From: CAZKTF01 sp964555565
Lineage (GTDB): Bacteria; Planctomycetota; JAJSAM01; JAKLKS01
Direction: 5' to 3'
Length of the DNA stretch: 35,422 nt
Assembly: GCA_964555565.1 (NCBI GenBank)
Contig: CAZKTF010000008.1
Location: 1 to 35,422 of the forward strand
Each line of letters opens with the position of its first letter. Within the stretch, counting starts at the first letter, position 1. Positions 7,302 to 15,305 of the stretch are shown in pieces. The notes below the pieces were generated by a model that ran no database searches, had not been told where the DNA came from, and saw nothing but the letters and a program-made list of their open reading frames with translations. The translations under genes were made by a program, and so were the position numbers.

Positions 7302-10061
7302 CTAAGGGGTGACTTCGACGAAGATCCTCCGCACCGTCGGCATCGGGTCGCTGAAGGTGTGGAACCCATCGACGTGGAACACCACCTTGAACCTCCACCA
7401 CTTGTTGTTGTTCAGCGCGGCCGAGGCCCCGGCCACGAGGCCGCCGGTCGTGGAGTCGTAGACCTTGATGAGCCCGGTTGAGTTCGTGGTGTCCGGGTCC
7501 TCGATCGCGACGGTCCCGACGTTCTCCGGGGCGCCCTCGAGGTAGATCCGGATGGTCCCGTTGAAGGGCAGCGAGGGGAACACGTCCGCGTCGATGATCG
7601 GATCGGGGAACTTCGGCGTGAAGATCAGGGTGTTCTGCCAGTTGCACCAGGCCACGGAGTCCAGGTCCAGCAGCGGCGTGAAGGTGCCCGTGGTGGCCGT
7701 CGGGGTGACCCCGGCGGGCTGCGACACGATCCCGTCCCCGTCCTCGAACCGGATGATCCCGGCGCCGCCGGTGCCGCCCACGAAGACGGTCGTGGTACCG
7801 TCGGAGTACCCCGAGCCGCCGGCGCCTCCCACGGCCTGGACGACCGACCCGCTGTTCACGGTGACCGTCCCGCGGCACTGGACCCAGATCGCCCCGCCCG
7901 AGCCGCCGCCCCCGCCCGAGCCCTGGCCGAAGTCGCTCTGGGCGGGGTCCAGCGAGGAGTTCCCGCCGGCGCCGCCGCTGGCCCGGATCGCCCCGGAGAT
8001 CGTCACGTTCGTGTAGGAGACGAGCTGGATCGCGCCGCCGCCGGCGCCGCCCCCGCCGCCGCCCTCGTCCTCGTTTCCGGCGGGGCCCTTCACGGAGGCG
8101 GCGATGTCATCCTCGCCGCCGCCCCCCCCCCCGCCCGACCCGCCCTGGAGGGCCACCAGCGTCGGGATGCCGTTGAGGGTGATGTTCCGGAGGCCGGCCG
8201 AGTTCGGGTCCTTGACCTGGACGGTCGCGTTGATCGAGGCGTCGGAGAAGATCGGGCTCCCGAAGGAGTTCCCACCGACGCCGCCGTTGGCCACCGAGGC
8301 CCCGTCGCGGGAGAGCCCGGAGGAGAGGAAGTTGCCCGCGTTGGCCCCGCTCGCCCCGCGGCCCCCGCCGCCGCCCGCCTCGCGGTTGCGGCACTGGTCG
8401 TTGGAGTTCGAGGGGCTCGAGCAGACCTGGTCGGTGGCGTTGGCCTTCTTCCTCTTGTACACCGACTCGTTGTCGCCGGTGAAGCCGCCCTTGGCGGCGG
8501 CGGAGGTCTGGTAGGCGACGCCGTTCACGCCGTCGAAGTTCCCGCCGCCCCCGATGACCGTGAACGCCCCGTCGCCGCCGGCGGCGCCCCCGGCGCCGGG
8601 GCTGCCGCCCGCGCCGCCGTTGGCCACCGTGGGCTGGCTCCCGTTGCCCGTGAAGCCGACGTTGCCGCGCTGGCCGCTCGCCTGGAGGGTCCCCGAGACG
8701 TCCACCGCCCCCTGGCAGTGCACGACGAGCGGGTAGTTCCCGGAGGCGATGACCGTCGCGCCGATGGGGACGGTGAAGGTCGTGTAGTTGTACACCCGCT
8801 GGATCGAGGTCCCGGTGCTGAGCGTGGTGACGACGCCCACGGGGGCCGAGAAGGCCCCGTCCGTGCCGTCGCCGGCGTAGGGGGCGAAGGCCGCCGTCAG
8901 CTCGCCGGCCACCCCGCCCACGTAGGGCCTCGAGTTGTTCCAGTTCGCCGTCGTCAGGGCCGAGTCCTGGGTCAGGACGTCCACGAACTCCTCGTCGAGG
9001 TCCGGGGGCTCGATCGTCCCGAAGGGCCCCGTGGAGAAGGAGAAGATGCTCTGGGTGAGGGCCTGGCCGACCAGGTCCTCGATCCCGGAGTTCAGGGTGA
9101 CGCGGATGATCGCGTTCGAGGGGAGCGGGCTCACGGGCGTGAGGGTGACCTCGCACTTCCCGAGCCGCTGCTGTCCAAGGAACACGGAGACCGGGATGAC
9201 CGTGTAGGGCGGGAGCATGGAGACGATCTCGACCTTGAACTGGGCCGGGACGACGGTCCGAGGGTCGAGGGCCTGGCTGAACCAGATCCGGAGGCGGGAG
9301 TCGAGGAGGACGTTCGGGATGCCGTTGGCCGGGTCGGTGCCGATCACCCGCGGCACGCCGGACCCCTCGCCGCCGAGAAACAGGGCCGGGGCCGTGGCCG
9401 GGACGGTCGTGAAGGAGGACGTGAAGACCCGGTTGTCGAGGGCCTGCAGGGAGTCCCCGGCGACGTTCGTCAGCGTGTTGGTGGACGGGTAGGCCGGGAC
9501 CGCGACCGTGTAGGTGGACGCCGGCAGGTAGCCCGTGTCGTCGAGGGCGACCCGGGTCGGGACCTCCGGGACGAAGGTGACGATCGCCTCGCGGCTGCGG
9601 TCGAAGAGGGGCTTGCGCACGCCGTTCAGCAGCGAGTTGGCCCCGAGGTCGATCCGGATGCCGTCCGAGATCCGCGAGAAGTTGCCCGTCCGCTCGAAGC
9701 GAAGGATCAGGTTCGGCGTGAGCTGGTCCTCGTCGATGACGATCCGGTTCCCCGTGCTCGTGTCCACCGCGAAGACGCCGCGGACGAACACGCCGAAGGG
9801 CGCCACCCCCCCCGTGGCCCCGGTGCGGATCTGGATGGAGTCGGGGTTGATGCTCCCCTCGGCGACGGGGGACGACACGCGGAGCGTGACGTCCTCGTCG
9901 AGGCGCACGCCGGAGTAGTTCGGGTGGCTGAAGCTCCGGGCGTACAGGTTGGCGTGATCGGGGTCCTTGGGGGATCCGCCCCCGGCGGTCCCGCAGCCGG
10001 GGGCCAGGAGCCCCAGGGCCGCGACCGCCGCGAGGACTCCCCGGCCGGTGATCCGCTTCAT
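7302..10061 (-). CDS. Large glycine-rich lipoprotein with bacterial Ig-like N-terminal part
   Basis: The protein has 919 residues. It begins with a charged MKRITGRG, a hydrophobic stretch and a lipobox ending in Cys23 (LAPGC), so it is probably an exported lipoprotein. Residues 30-370 hold repeated beta-rich blocks of the SbsA/Ig-like type (for example PANGIPNVLLDSRLRIWFSQ), similar in style to the upstream lipoprotein. From about 450 to 770 the chain alternates runs of glycine (GGGGGRGASG, GGGGGGAGGG) with short beta strands such as AIQLVSYTNVTISGAI and AIWVQCRGTVTV, a pattern seen in large surface beta-helix proteins. The last 150 residues return to an ordinary beta-sandwich composition. 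A role as a cell-surface structural or adhesion protein is inferred. The gene starts 13 bp after the upstream lipoprotein stop and is followed by a terminator, so the two form one unit. Confidence 0.85.
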   Translation of the reverse strand: MKRITGRGVLAAVAALGLLAPGCGTAGGGSPKDPDHANLYARSFSHPNYSGVRLDEDVTLRVSSPVAEGSINPDSIQIRTGATGGVAPFGVFVRGVFAVDTSTGNRIVIDEDQLTPNLILRFERTGNFSRISDGIRIDLGANSLLNGVRKPLFDRSREAIVTFVPEVPTRVALDDTGYLPASTYTVAVPAYPSTNTLTNVAGDSLQALDNRVFTSSFTTVPATAPALFLGGEGSGVPRVIGTDPANGIPNVLLDSRLRIWFSQALDPRTVVPAQFKVEIVSMLPPYTVIPVSVFLGQQRLGKCEVTLTPVSPLPSNAIIRVTLNSGIEDLVGQALTQSIFSFSTGPFGTIEPPDLDEEFVDVLTQDSALTTANWNNSRPYVGGVAGELTAAFAPYAGDGTDGAFSAPVGVVTTLSTGTSIQRVYNYTTFTVPIGATVIASGNYPLVVHCQGAVDVSGTLQASGQRGNVGFTGNGSQPTVANGGAGGSPGAGGAAGGDGAFTVIGGGGNFDGVNGVAYQTSAAAKGGFTGDNESVYKRKKANATDQVCSSPSNSNDQCRNREAGGGGGRGASGANAGNFLSSGLSRDGASVANGGVGGNSFGSPIFSDASINATVQVKDPNSAGLRNITLNGIPTLVALQGGSGGGGGGGEDDIAASVKGPAGNEDEGGGGGGAGGGAIQLVSYTNVTISGAIRASGGAGGNSSLDPAQSDFGQGSGGGGGSGGAIWVQCRGTVTVNSGSVVQAVGGAGGSGYSDGTTTVFVGGTGGAGIIRFEDGDGIVSQPAGVTPTATTGTFTPLLDLDSVAWCNWQNTLIFTPKFPDPIIDADVFPSLPFNGTIRIYLEGAPENVGTVAIEDPDTTNSTGLIKVYDSTTGGLVAGASAALNNNKWWRFKVVFHVDGFHTFSDPMPTVRRIFVEVTP

Positions 10062-10074
10062 GTTCTCTCTCCGA

Positions 10075-12096
10075 TCAGAAGATGTACGGGAAGGTGATGC
10101 TGTTCAGGATCGGGACCGTGTTGTTCGAGACGTTCGCGATGAGCGTGGCCCGGAAGCGGAAGAACCGGTACCCGTCGAGCTGGTCGATGTTCGTGACCCA
10201 GCCCGTGAAGGTGGAGGGGTTCGGGATCACGTTGTTGGGGTTCCCGGGGATCGGGAACAGGATGCCCTCCGCCCCCTCGAACTCGAAGCCCAGGCTGGTC
10301 CCCGCCGCCTGGGCGAAGGGGCTCTCGATCGGCGTGCTGTAGTCCGGGTTGATCTGGAACGTATCGTAGAAGAGGGACTGCGCCACGGTCGTCCGGCGCT
10401 TCTTCGTGAACTTCATGTCGGTGACGACGGGCTCGTTCCCGACCCCCTGCGTGCTGTCCACGACCCCCCAGGCATGGCGGTTGGGGAACCCGATGGGGCC
10501 GAAGTAGATGCGCGTGATCTGGTAGTTGGTCCCCTGGGTCGAGTTCACGTCCACCGCGAGGTTGTTCTTCCCGTTGTACTCGAAGAAGGAGGAGAAGATC
10601 GGGAAGGGCCAGTACCCGGTGTCCAGCCCGGGCGGCTCGATGTTGGCCCGCTGCGGGATGACGTAGAGCGCGTCGGTCACCGTGACCGGGGAGCCCACGT
10701 CGAAGTTGTTGGAGAAGTTCGTGCCCGCCACGTCGTTGGAGGCGTGGCCCACGATGACGGTGACCCGGCTGTGCGTCGAGGCGAACAGCGCGTTGCTGCT
10801 CGGCCCCCAGCCGATGTCCGTGATGGCGCCGGCCGCGCCGAGCTCCGCCTGGGTGTAGGTCCACAGGTCGTGCCCGACTGTGTTGAGGAAGGGCGAACTC
10901 GAGTCGAAGAAGGGGTGGTCGCGCACCTGCGTGCGCACGCCGCCGGTGTAGGGGGGCCCGAGGTTCGTGTCGAGCTTGACGATCACGCTGGTGCTCGTCA
11001 CCGCGCCGCCCTTCAACTGGCCCGGGGTCCCCACGCCCCAGTCCGCCGTCGTGTTGGGCGCGTCCCGCATGGTCTGGTTGTCGAAGCTCTCGATCTTGTT
11101 ATTCACCGTCGGCACCCCCGGCTTTACCTCGGTGTTGAAGCGGATGGTCTTGGGGTTCGCCAGCGGGTTGCCCGCCAGGTCCTTCAGGTTCCCGGTGAGG
11201 ATGACCGCGATCGTGTAGCCCTGCCCGCCGAAGGAGAACGCGGGGGTGAACTTCCAGGTGCGTCCGCAGGCGTCGCTCGTGAAGGTCCCGCCGACCAGGA
11301 CCGTCTGCCCGGGGTTCGAGAGCGTCTCGTTCTTGATGAGGATGTTCGTGCCCGGGTCGAAGGAGATGGGGTCCATGGCCTCGTCGAACACGATGAGGAC
11401 CCTGGCGTTGTAGGCCACCAGGCCGCCGGCGAAGGGGGGCGGGTCGAAGCCGAGCGCGCCGGTCGGGGGGCTCTGGGCCGGGAAACCGATGAAGCTCGGC
11501 TGTACGAACTCCCTCACGTACTTGTCGCTCGTGGTGAAGAACGAGGTGAAGGACTCGCTGATCGGCTTCCCGCCGCGCGACGTGAGGAACCGGGCGGCGG
11601 CCGGGGGCGCGGGGACCGACACGGTGTAGGTGGTGAAGGCCTGGAACCCGAAGGGGATGTCCGCGCAGCCCAGCGCCACGCCGGCGCTGGTCCTCGTCGG
11701 GTCGAAGATCACCTTGCGGTAGTTCGTCCTCGCGGGTTTGCCGGGCCCGGCGTCCTCCTCCTTGAAAGAGAAGGAGCCCCGGGCGGGGATGCGGCCGCCC
11801 GCCGTGATGATGCTCACCTGGATCGCCTTCTCGGGCTGGCGCTTGGGCTCGAGGGAGTTCGGATGGAGGGGCACGCTGAAGAGGAACTCCAGCGGCGCGT
11901 TCCGCTCCCAGGTGGTCCGCCCCTGGGCGTCCAGGAGCGTGACCTTCAGGGCGGACTCGCCGGGATCGGGATGGGGCCCCCAGCTGGCGAAGTCGCCGGA
12001 ACCGCCGCCGCCGGCGCCGCAGCCGAGGAGCCCGAAGCCGAGGCCGGCCGCCAGCGCGAAGGACAGGGTGCGAGTGGCGCGGGTCACGCTGCGCAT
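10075..12096 (-). CDS. Lipoprotein with bacterial Ig-like domains
   Basis: The protein has 673 residues with a signal peptide and lipobox (LLGC, Cys26) followed by a Gly/Ser linker GAGGGGSGD. The mature part is beta-rich. A SbsA_Ig-like block is seen around residues 225-330, with RVLIVFDEAMDPISF and a following NLKDLAGNPLAN, the usual signature of Ig-like domains in which sign-change extrema are followed by 'DLAGNPL'. No catalytic motif is recognised. It is presumably anchored in the outer membrane or on the cell surface. The ATG at 12096 has GGAGGA about ten bases upstream. It sits first in a two-gene unit with the glycine-rich lipoprotein; a possible promoter lies at 12254-12283 and a 15-bp tandem repeat lies in its leader. 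The exact function is unknown. Confidence 0.85.
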   Translation of the reverse strand: MRSVTRATRTLSFALAAGLGFGLLGCGAGGGGSGDFASWGPHPDPGESALKVTLLDAQGRTTWERNAPLEFLFSVPLHPNSLEPKRQPEKAIQVSIITAGGRIPARGSFSFKEEDAGPGKPARTNYRKVIFDPTRTSAGVALGCADIPFGFQAFTTYTVSVPAPPAAARFLTSRGGKPISESFTSFFTTSDKYVREFVQPSFIGFPAQSPPTGALGFDPPPFAGGLVAYNARVLIVFDEAMDPISFDPGTNILIKNETLSNPGQTVLVGGTFTSDACGRTWKFTPAFSFGGQGYTIAVILTGNLKDLAGNPLANPKTIRFNTEVKPGVPTVNNKIESFDNQTMRDAPNTTADWGVGTPGQLKGGAVTSTSVIVKLDTNLGPPYTGGVRTQVRDHPFFDSSSPFLNTVGHDLWTYTQAELGAAGAITDIGWGPSSNALFASTHSRVTVIVGHASNDVAGTNFSNNFDVGSPVTVTDALYVIPQRANIEPPGLDTGYWPFPIFSSFFEYNGKNNLAVDVNSTQGTNYQITRIYFGPIGFPNRHAWGVVDSTQGVGNEPVVTDMKFTKKRRTTVAQSLFYDTFQINPDYSTPIESPFAQAAGTSLGFEFEGAEGILFPIPGNPNNVIPNPSTFTGWVTNIDQLDGYRFFRFRATLIANVSNNTVPILNSITFPYIF

Positions 12097-12170
12097 CAGG
12101 TGGTTCCTCCGGTCTCAGGAAGCCCAGGGACCCCCCGCCCGGCGGGGTCCGTCCGCACGACACAATCTCC

Positions 12171-12230
12171 GGGTCGTCCGGCTCCCGGTCGTCCGGCTCT
12201 CGGTAGTCCGGAGCCAGGTAGTCCGGGCGC
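12171..12230. repeat. 15-bp tandem repeat, four units
   Basis: There are four imperfect head-to-tail copies of a unit like cggtcgtccggctcc (12171-12185, 12186-12200, 12201-12215, 12216-12230). The core (g/a)gt(c/a)gtccgg is kept in all four. The repeat lies between the possible promoter and the start codon of the first lipoprotein, so it would be in the 5' leader. Confidence 0.75.
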
Positions 12231-12253
12231 CTGGCTGGGCGGGAGCCAGGGGG

Positions 12254-12283
12254 ATTCTAGGAGCGCCTCGGACCGACCGTCCA
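12254..12283 (-). promoter_or_regulatory. Possible sigma-70-type promoter for lipoprotein operon
   Basis: On the minus strand TGGACG (12283-12278) is followed after 18 bases by TAGAAT (12259-12254), close to the -35/-10 consensus and unusual in such GC-rich DNA. It would give a leader of about 150 bases containing the 15-bp repeats. This is a prediction by eye only. Confidence 0.4.
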
Positions 12284-12506
12284 GCGAAATCCCGGGACGG
12301 TGCGTCCACGGAAACGGCGATGCGCCGAGTACTTGCACGCGCGGAGAGACGCAAGGCGCATGCCCCCCCCGGGCGGGGATCGGCCCCCCGCGGGGGGCGT
12401 GCCCCACCACCGGAACCGCCCTCCCCGGGGCGGGTTAGGGAGCCGAGCCCGCAAAGGGCAGGGGCCGCCCGCGAAGAGGCACCAATCCGACCCTATCCTG
12501 CCTCGT

Positions 12507-12540
12507 GCGGAACCGCACGCGAGCCGCCGTGCGCTTCCGC
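12507..12540 (-). terminator. Hairpin abutting the pyrC stop codon
   Basis: Arms 12507-12519 and 12528-12540 pair over 13 positions with a single mismatch and an eight-base loop. The hairpin begins at the base after the pyrC stop in the direction of transcription. No T-run follows, so it may act as a terminator or as a 3'-end stabiliser. Confidence 0.55.
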
Positions 12541-13851
12541 TCAGGCGCGGACCCACCGCCCCAGGACGAGCCCCGCCACGCGGCCGCGCAGGGTCTCGCC
12601 GTCGAAGGGGCAGTTCCGGCTGCGCGAGGCGAAGGCCGCCGCGTCCACGCGCCATCTCGCCTCGAGGTCGAGGAGCACCAGCCCGGCGCGCGTCCCCTCC
12701 GCAAGCGACCCCGGCGGCACGCGGGCGGCCCGCGCCGCGCCCTCCCCCATCCGGAGGAGCAGCGTCGTCAGGGGGAGGAGCCCGGGCAGCACGAGCCGGT
12801 CATGGAGCACGGCGAAGGCGTTCTCGAGGCCGATGACGCCGAAGGCTGCGCCCAGGAACCCGGCCACCCGCTTGCGGGGCTCCGCGTGGGGCGCGTGGTC
12901 GGTCCCGACGCAGTCCACCGTCCCGTCCGCCAGGGCGGCGACCAGGGCGCGCCGGTCCTCCACCCCCCGAAGCGGCGGGTTCATCTTGAGGTACGGGTCG
13001 GGTCCGCCGCCCGGGCCCGGGCGCCGGAGCGCCCCCTCGTCGAGGACCAGGTGGTGCGGCGCTGCCTCCGCCGTGACCGGGACCCCCCGGCCCTTCGCCG
13101 CGCGCACCGCCTCCACGGACGCCGCCGCGGACAGGTGGCACAGGTGCACCGGGGCGCGGAGCCTCTCCGCGAGCGCGAGGTCGCGGAGCACCATCCTCGT
13201 CTCGCTCTCCGCGGGGATCCCCGGCAGCCCGAGGGCGCGCGCGGCGGGCCCGTCGTGCGCGACGCCCGCCGGGTGGAGCGGCGGGGTCTCGCAGTGGGAG
13301 AGGACCGGCATGCCCAGGGCCGCCGCGCGGCCGAGGACCTCCTCCATGACGGCGTCCCCGAGGACCGGTCGCCCGTCGTCGGACACCGCGACCGCCCCGG
13401 CGGCCCGCTGGGACTCCAGGTCCGCGACTTCCTCCCCCCCGAGCCCGCGGGTAGCCGCGCTCACAGGGTACAGCCGAACCGGGGAGCCCGACGCCGCGGC
13501 GGCCCGGAGCATCGCCCGGGTGACCTCCGGGCGGTCGTTCGGGGGCTCGGTGTTGGCCATGGCGAGGACCGCGGCGTACCCGCCCCGCTCGGCCGCCTCG
13601 AGGCCCGAGGCGACGGTCTCGCTCCGCCCGTCCCCGGGGTCCCGGAAGTGGACGTGGGGGTCCACGAAGGCCGGCGCGAGCACGAGCCCCTCGCAGGGGA
13701 CGACCTCGGGGGAGGGGGCCCCGCGGGGGGCCCCGCCCCGGACCTCCCCGTCTACGACGCGCAGGTCCCCGGTCGCGTCCAGGCCGCGCGCCGGGTCGAG
13801 GATCCGCGCGCCGCGCAGCACGAGGTGGCGGACCTCGCGGCGCGGGTTCAC
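12541..13851 (-). CDS. pyrC: Dihydroorotase (class I type)
   Basis: The protein has 436 residues. It catalyses the reversible ring closure of N-carbamoyl-aspartate to dihydroorotate, the third step of pyrimidine synthesis, in the cytoplasm. The amidohydrolase metal and substrate residues all seem present: DPHVHFRDPG (HxH), NTEPPND, SDDGRP, SHCE, HLCHLSA, the substrate-loop KMNPPLR and TDHAPH with the catalytic Asp. Length and C-terminal beta-sandwich (GTRAGLVLLDLE) match active class I enzymes. The start is GTG at 13851. It lies 37 bp after the PyrB-like gene. In several bacteria class I DHOases form complexes with aspartate carbamoyltransferase; here the partner encoded next door appears catalytically degenerate, so a structural partnership is possible (inference). 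Confidence 0.92.
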   Translation of the reverse strand: MNPRREVRHLVLRGARILDPARGLDATGDLRVVDGEVRGGAPRGAPSPEVVPCEGLVLAPAFVDPHVHFRDPGDGRSETVASGLEAAERGGYAAVLAMANTEPPNDRPEVTRAMLRAAAASGSPVRLYPVSAATRGLGGEEVADLESQRAAGAVAVSDDGRPVLGDAVMEEVLGRAAALGMPVLSHCETPPLHPAGVAHDGPAARALGLPGIPAESETRMVLRDLALAERLRAPVHLCHLSAAASVEAVRAAKGRGVPVTAEAAPHHLVLDEGALRRPGPGGGPDPYLKMNPPLRGVEDRRALVAALADGTVDCVGTDHAPHAEPRKRVAGFLGAAFGVIGLENAFAVLHDRLVLPGLLPLTTLLLRMGEGAARAARVPPGSLAEGTRAGLVLLDLEARWRVDAAAFASRSRNCPFDGETLRGRVAGLVLGRWVRA

Positions 13852-13888
13852 GCGGGGATCCGCGCGGCCCGGGGATCGGGCCCTGCCG

Positions 13889-15250
13889 TCACCCGAGGTC
13901 CTCCAGGCCCTTCGGCGCGGGGAGGCGCTGCGCGGGACGGAAGCCGGCGTCCTCCGCCTCGCGCCGGGTCCCGAAGTACACCAGGTTGGGCGGGAGCACC
14001 TTGCGGACCTCGGCCGATCGGACGGGGTGGTAGCGGCGCTCGACCCGGCTCCCCGCGTAGCGCGGGCGCACCGGGACCCCGCAGAAGCGGCAGTCGAGGA
14101 CCAGCGGGTCCCTCCGCGCGACCTCGAAGGAGGGGAGGACGCGCCGCTCCCGGCGCACGACGCACCTCGGGCCGGCGCAGCGGACCCCCTCCGGGGAGCC
14201 CGTGCCCTCCGGCTCCGCCCGGCCCCCCGGCGGGGACACGGGGACCCGCGGGGACGGTCCCAGCATCGTGACGAGGATCTCGGCCAGCAGCGGGACCTCC
14301 CGGGCCGCCTCGGCCCGGAGCGCCCCCGGGACGGGGGGGGGCGGCCCGCCGCCGCGGCGGAAGGGGTCGAAGACGACCCTGCCCTCCTCCCGGAGCCAGG
14401 GGTGCCCCTCCCCGGACGCCCCCGGCGGCGCTGCGGCGGGCGGGCCCCCGTCCTCGGCGCGCGGGGCGGCGACGAAGATGGCGTCCAGGGACTCCACCGC
14501 GGCCCGGGCGCGGCGACGCTCCTCCTCCCCCGGGACGGAGAGGTCCGCGAACAGGGGGTGCTGGTAGGGCACCTCCGGCGACAGGACGATCGTGTCCACC
14601 ATGTCGAGGATCGTCCTGAGCGACTGGGCCTCGAAGCGCAGCGGCTGGTGCCCGAGCCGCCCCGCCGTCCGGGCGAGGAGGTGCTCCGGCATCTCGGCCC
14701 CTCGCGCGGGCACGAGGAGCACCGTGGTCCCGAGCGCCGAGAGCCCCGACGCGAGGGAGTGCGCCAGGCGGTTGTGGCGCAGGTCCCCGCAGAGGGCCAC
14801 CGACCGGGGGCCGCGGTCCCCGCGCCGCGCGAAGACGTCGCGCAGGGCGAGGAGCCCGCGGACGACGTCCTCCCTCGCCCCGTCGCCGGCGTTGAGGACC
14901 GGCACCCCCGCGGCCGCGCCCGCCGCGCGCGCGGCCCCCTCGAAGGGGTGGCGGACCACGAGGACGTCGGCGACGGAGCCCGCGGCCTCGGCCCCCTCGA
15001 GGAGGTCGGCGTCCGGGAACCCCGGGAGGAGGTCGGGGCCGGAGGCGTAGGAGGCGCCGGCCCGCGCGCAGGCCGCGCGCAGCGCCGCCTCCTCCCGCGC
15101 CGCGGGCTGCCAGAAGAGCCCCGCCACGAGCTTCCCGTTGAGGACCCGGCGCAGCTCCATCGGGTCGCCGGCCGCCTCCTCCGCCCGGTGGAAGAGGCCC
15201 CGGATCTCCTCGGCGGAGAGGTCGGACACGGAGAGGAGCGGGCGCGTCAT
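13889..15250 (-). CDS. PyrB-like protein with degenerate active site and fused PyrI-type zinc domain
   Basis: The protein has 453 residues. Residues 1-330 follow the aspartate carbamoyltransferase fold: FWQPAARE (46-53) in place of FxxSTRT, VVRHPFEGAAR (98-108), VLNAGDG (118-124), CGDLRHNRLAHSLA (154-167). The carbamoyl-phosphate residues are mostly lost: STRT is AARE with only the Arg left, the Lys84 loop is absent, and HPTQ after NAGDG reads REDVVRG. The Arg-His-Pro motif is kept. Residues 358-390 contain Cys-x4-Cys-x23-Cys-x2-Cys (CAGPRC to CRFC), almost exactly the spacing of the PyrI regulatory-chain zinc domain; the PyrI nucleotide-binding domain is missing. Residues 405-445 resemble the Ada-type motif (FGTRREAEDAGFRPAQR) without its cysteines. 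It probably lacks transferase activity and may be a structural partner of DHOase or of a PyrB encoded elsewhere. ATG at 15250. Confidence 0.8.
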   Translation of the reverse strand: MTRPLLSVSDLSAEEIRGLFHRAEEAAGDPMELRRVLNGKLVAGLFWQPAAREEAALRAACARAGASYASGPDLLPGFPDADLLEGAEAAGSVADVLVVRHPFEGAARAAGAAAGVPVLNAGDGAREDVVRGLLALRDVFARRGDRGPRSVALCGDLRHNRLAHSLASGLSALGTTVLLVPARGAEMPEHLLARTAGRLGHQPLRFEAQSLRTILDMVDTIVLSPEVPYQHPLFADLSVPGEEERRRARAAVESLDAIFVAAPRAEDGGPPAAAPPGASGEGHPWLREEGRVVFDPFRRGGGPPPPVPGALRAEAAREVPLLAEILVTMLGPSPRVPVSPPGGRAEPEGTGSPEGVRCAGPRCVVRRERRVLPSFEVARRDPLVLDCRFCGVPVRPRYAGSRVERRYHPVRSAEVRKVLPPNLVYFGTRREAEDAGFRPAQRLPAPKGLEDLG

Positions 15251-15305
15251 CGCGCGAGAGTATGCGGCGCGAACGCGCGGGGAGCGGCGGCGATTCCGGC
15301 GGGGG

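Larger units (their letters stand above)
12097..12540. other. Intergenic region between pyrC and the lipoprotein genes
   Basis: This 444-bp stretch has no credible gene. It holds, from the pyrC side, a hairpin touching the pyrC stop, a perfect 16-bp GC palindrome at 12383-12398, a possible sigma-70 promoter, four 15-bp tandem units and a 7-bp-stem hairpin (12128-12150) just before the lipoprotein ribosome site. Confidence 0.7.

Noticed and set aside
8041..8160. Tandem GGC/CCG repeats as a DNA satellite
   Set aside because: They are glycine codons of the Gly-rich lipoprotein in frame, with varied third positions; explained by protein composition.
12383..12398. Perfect 16-bp palindrome gccccccgcggggggc as an operator
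   Set aside because: It is pure G/C in a region of about 70 percent or more GC, it is not near a start codon, and no second copy was seen; too little to call a binding site.
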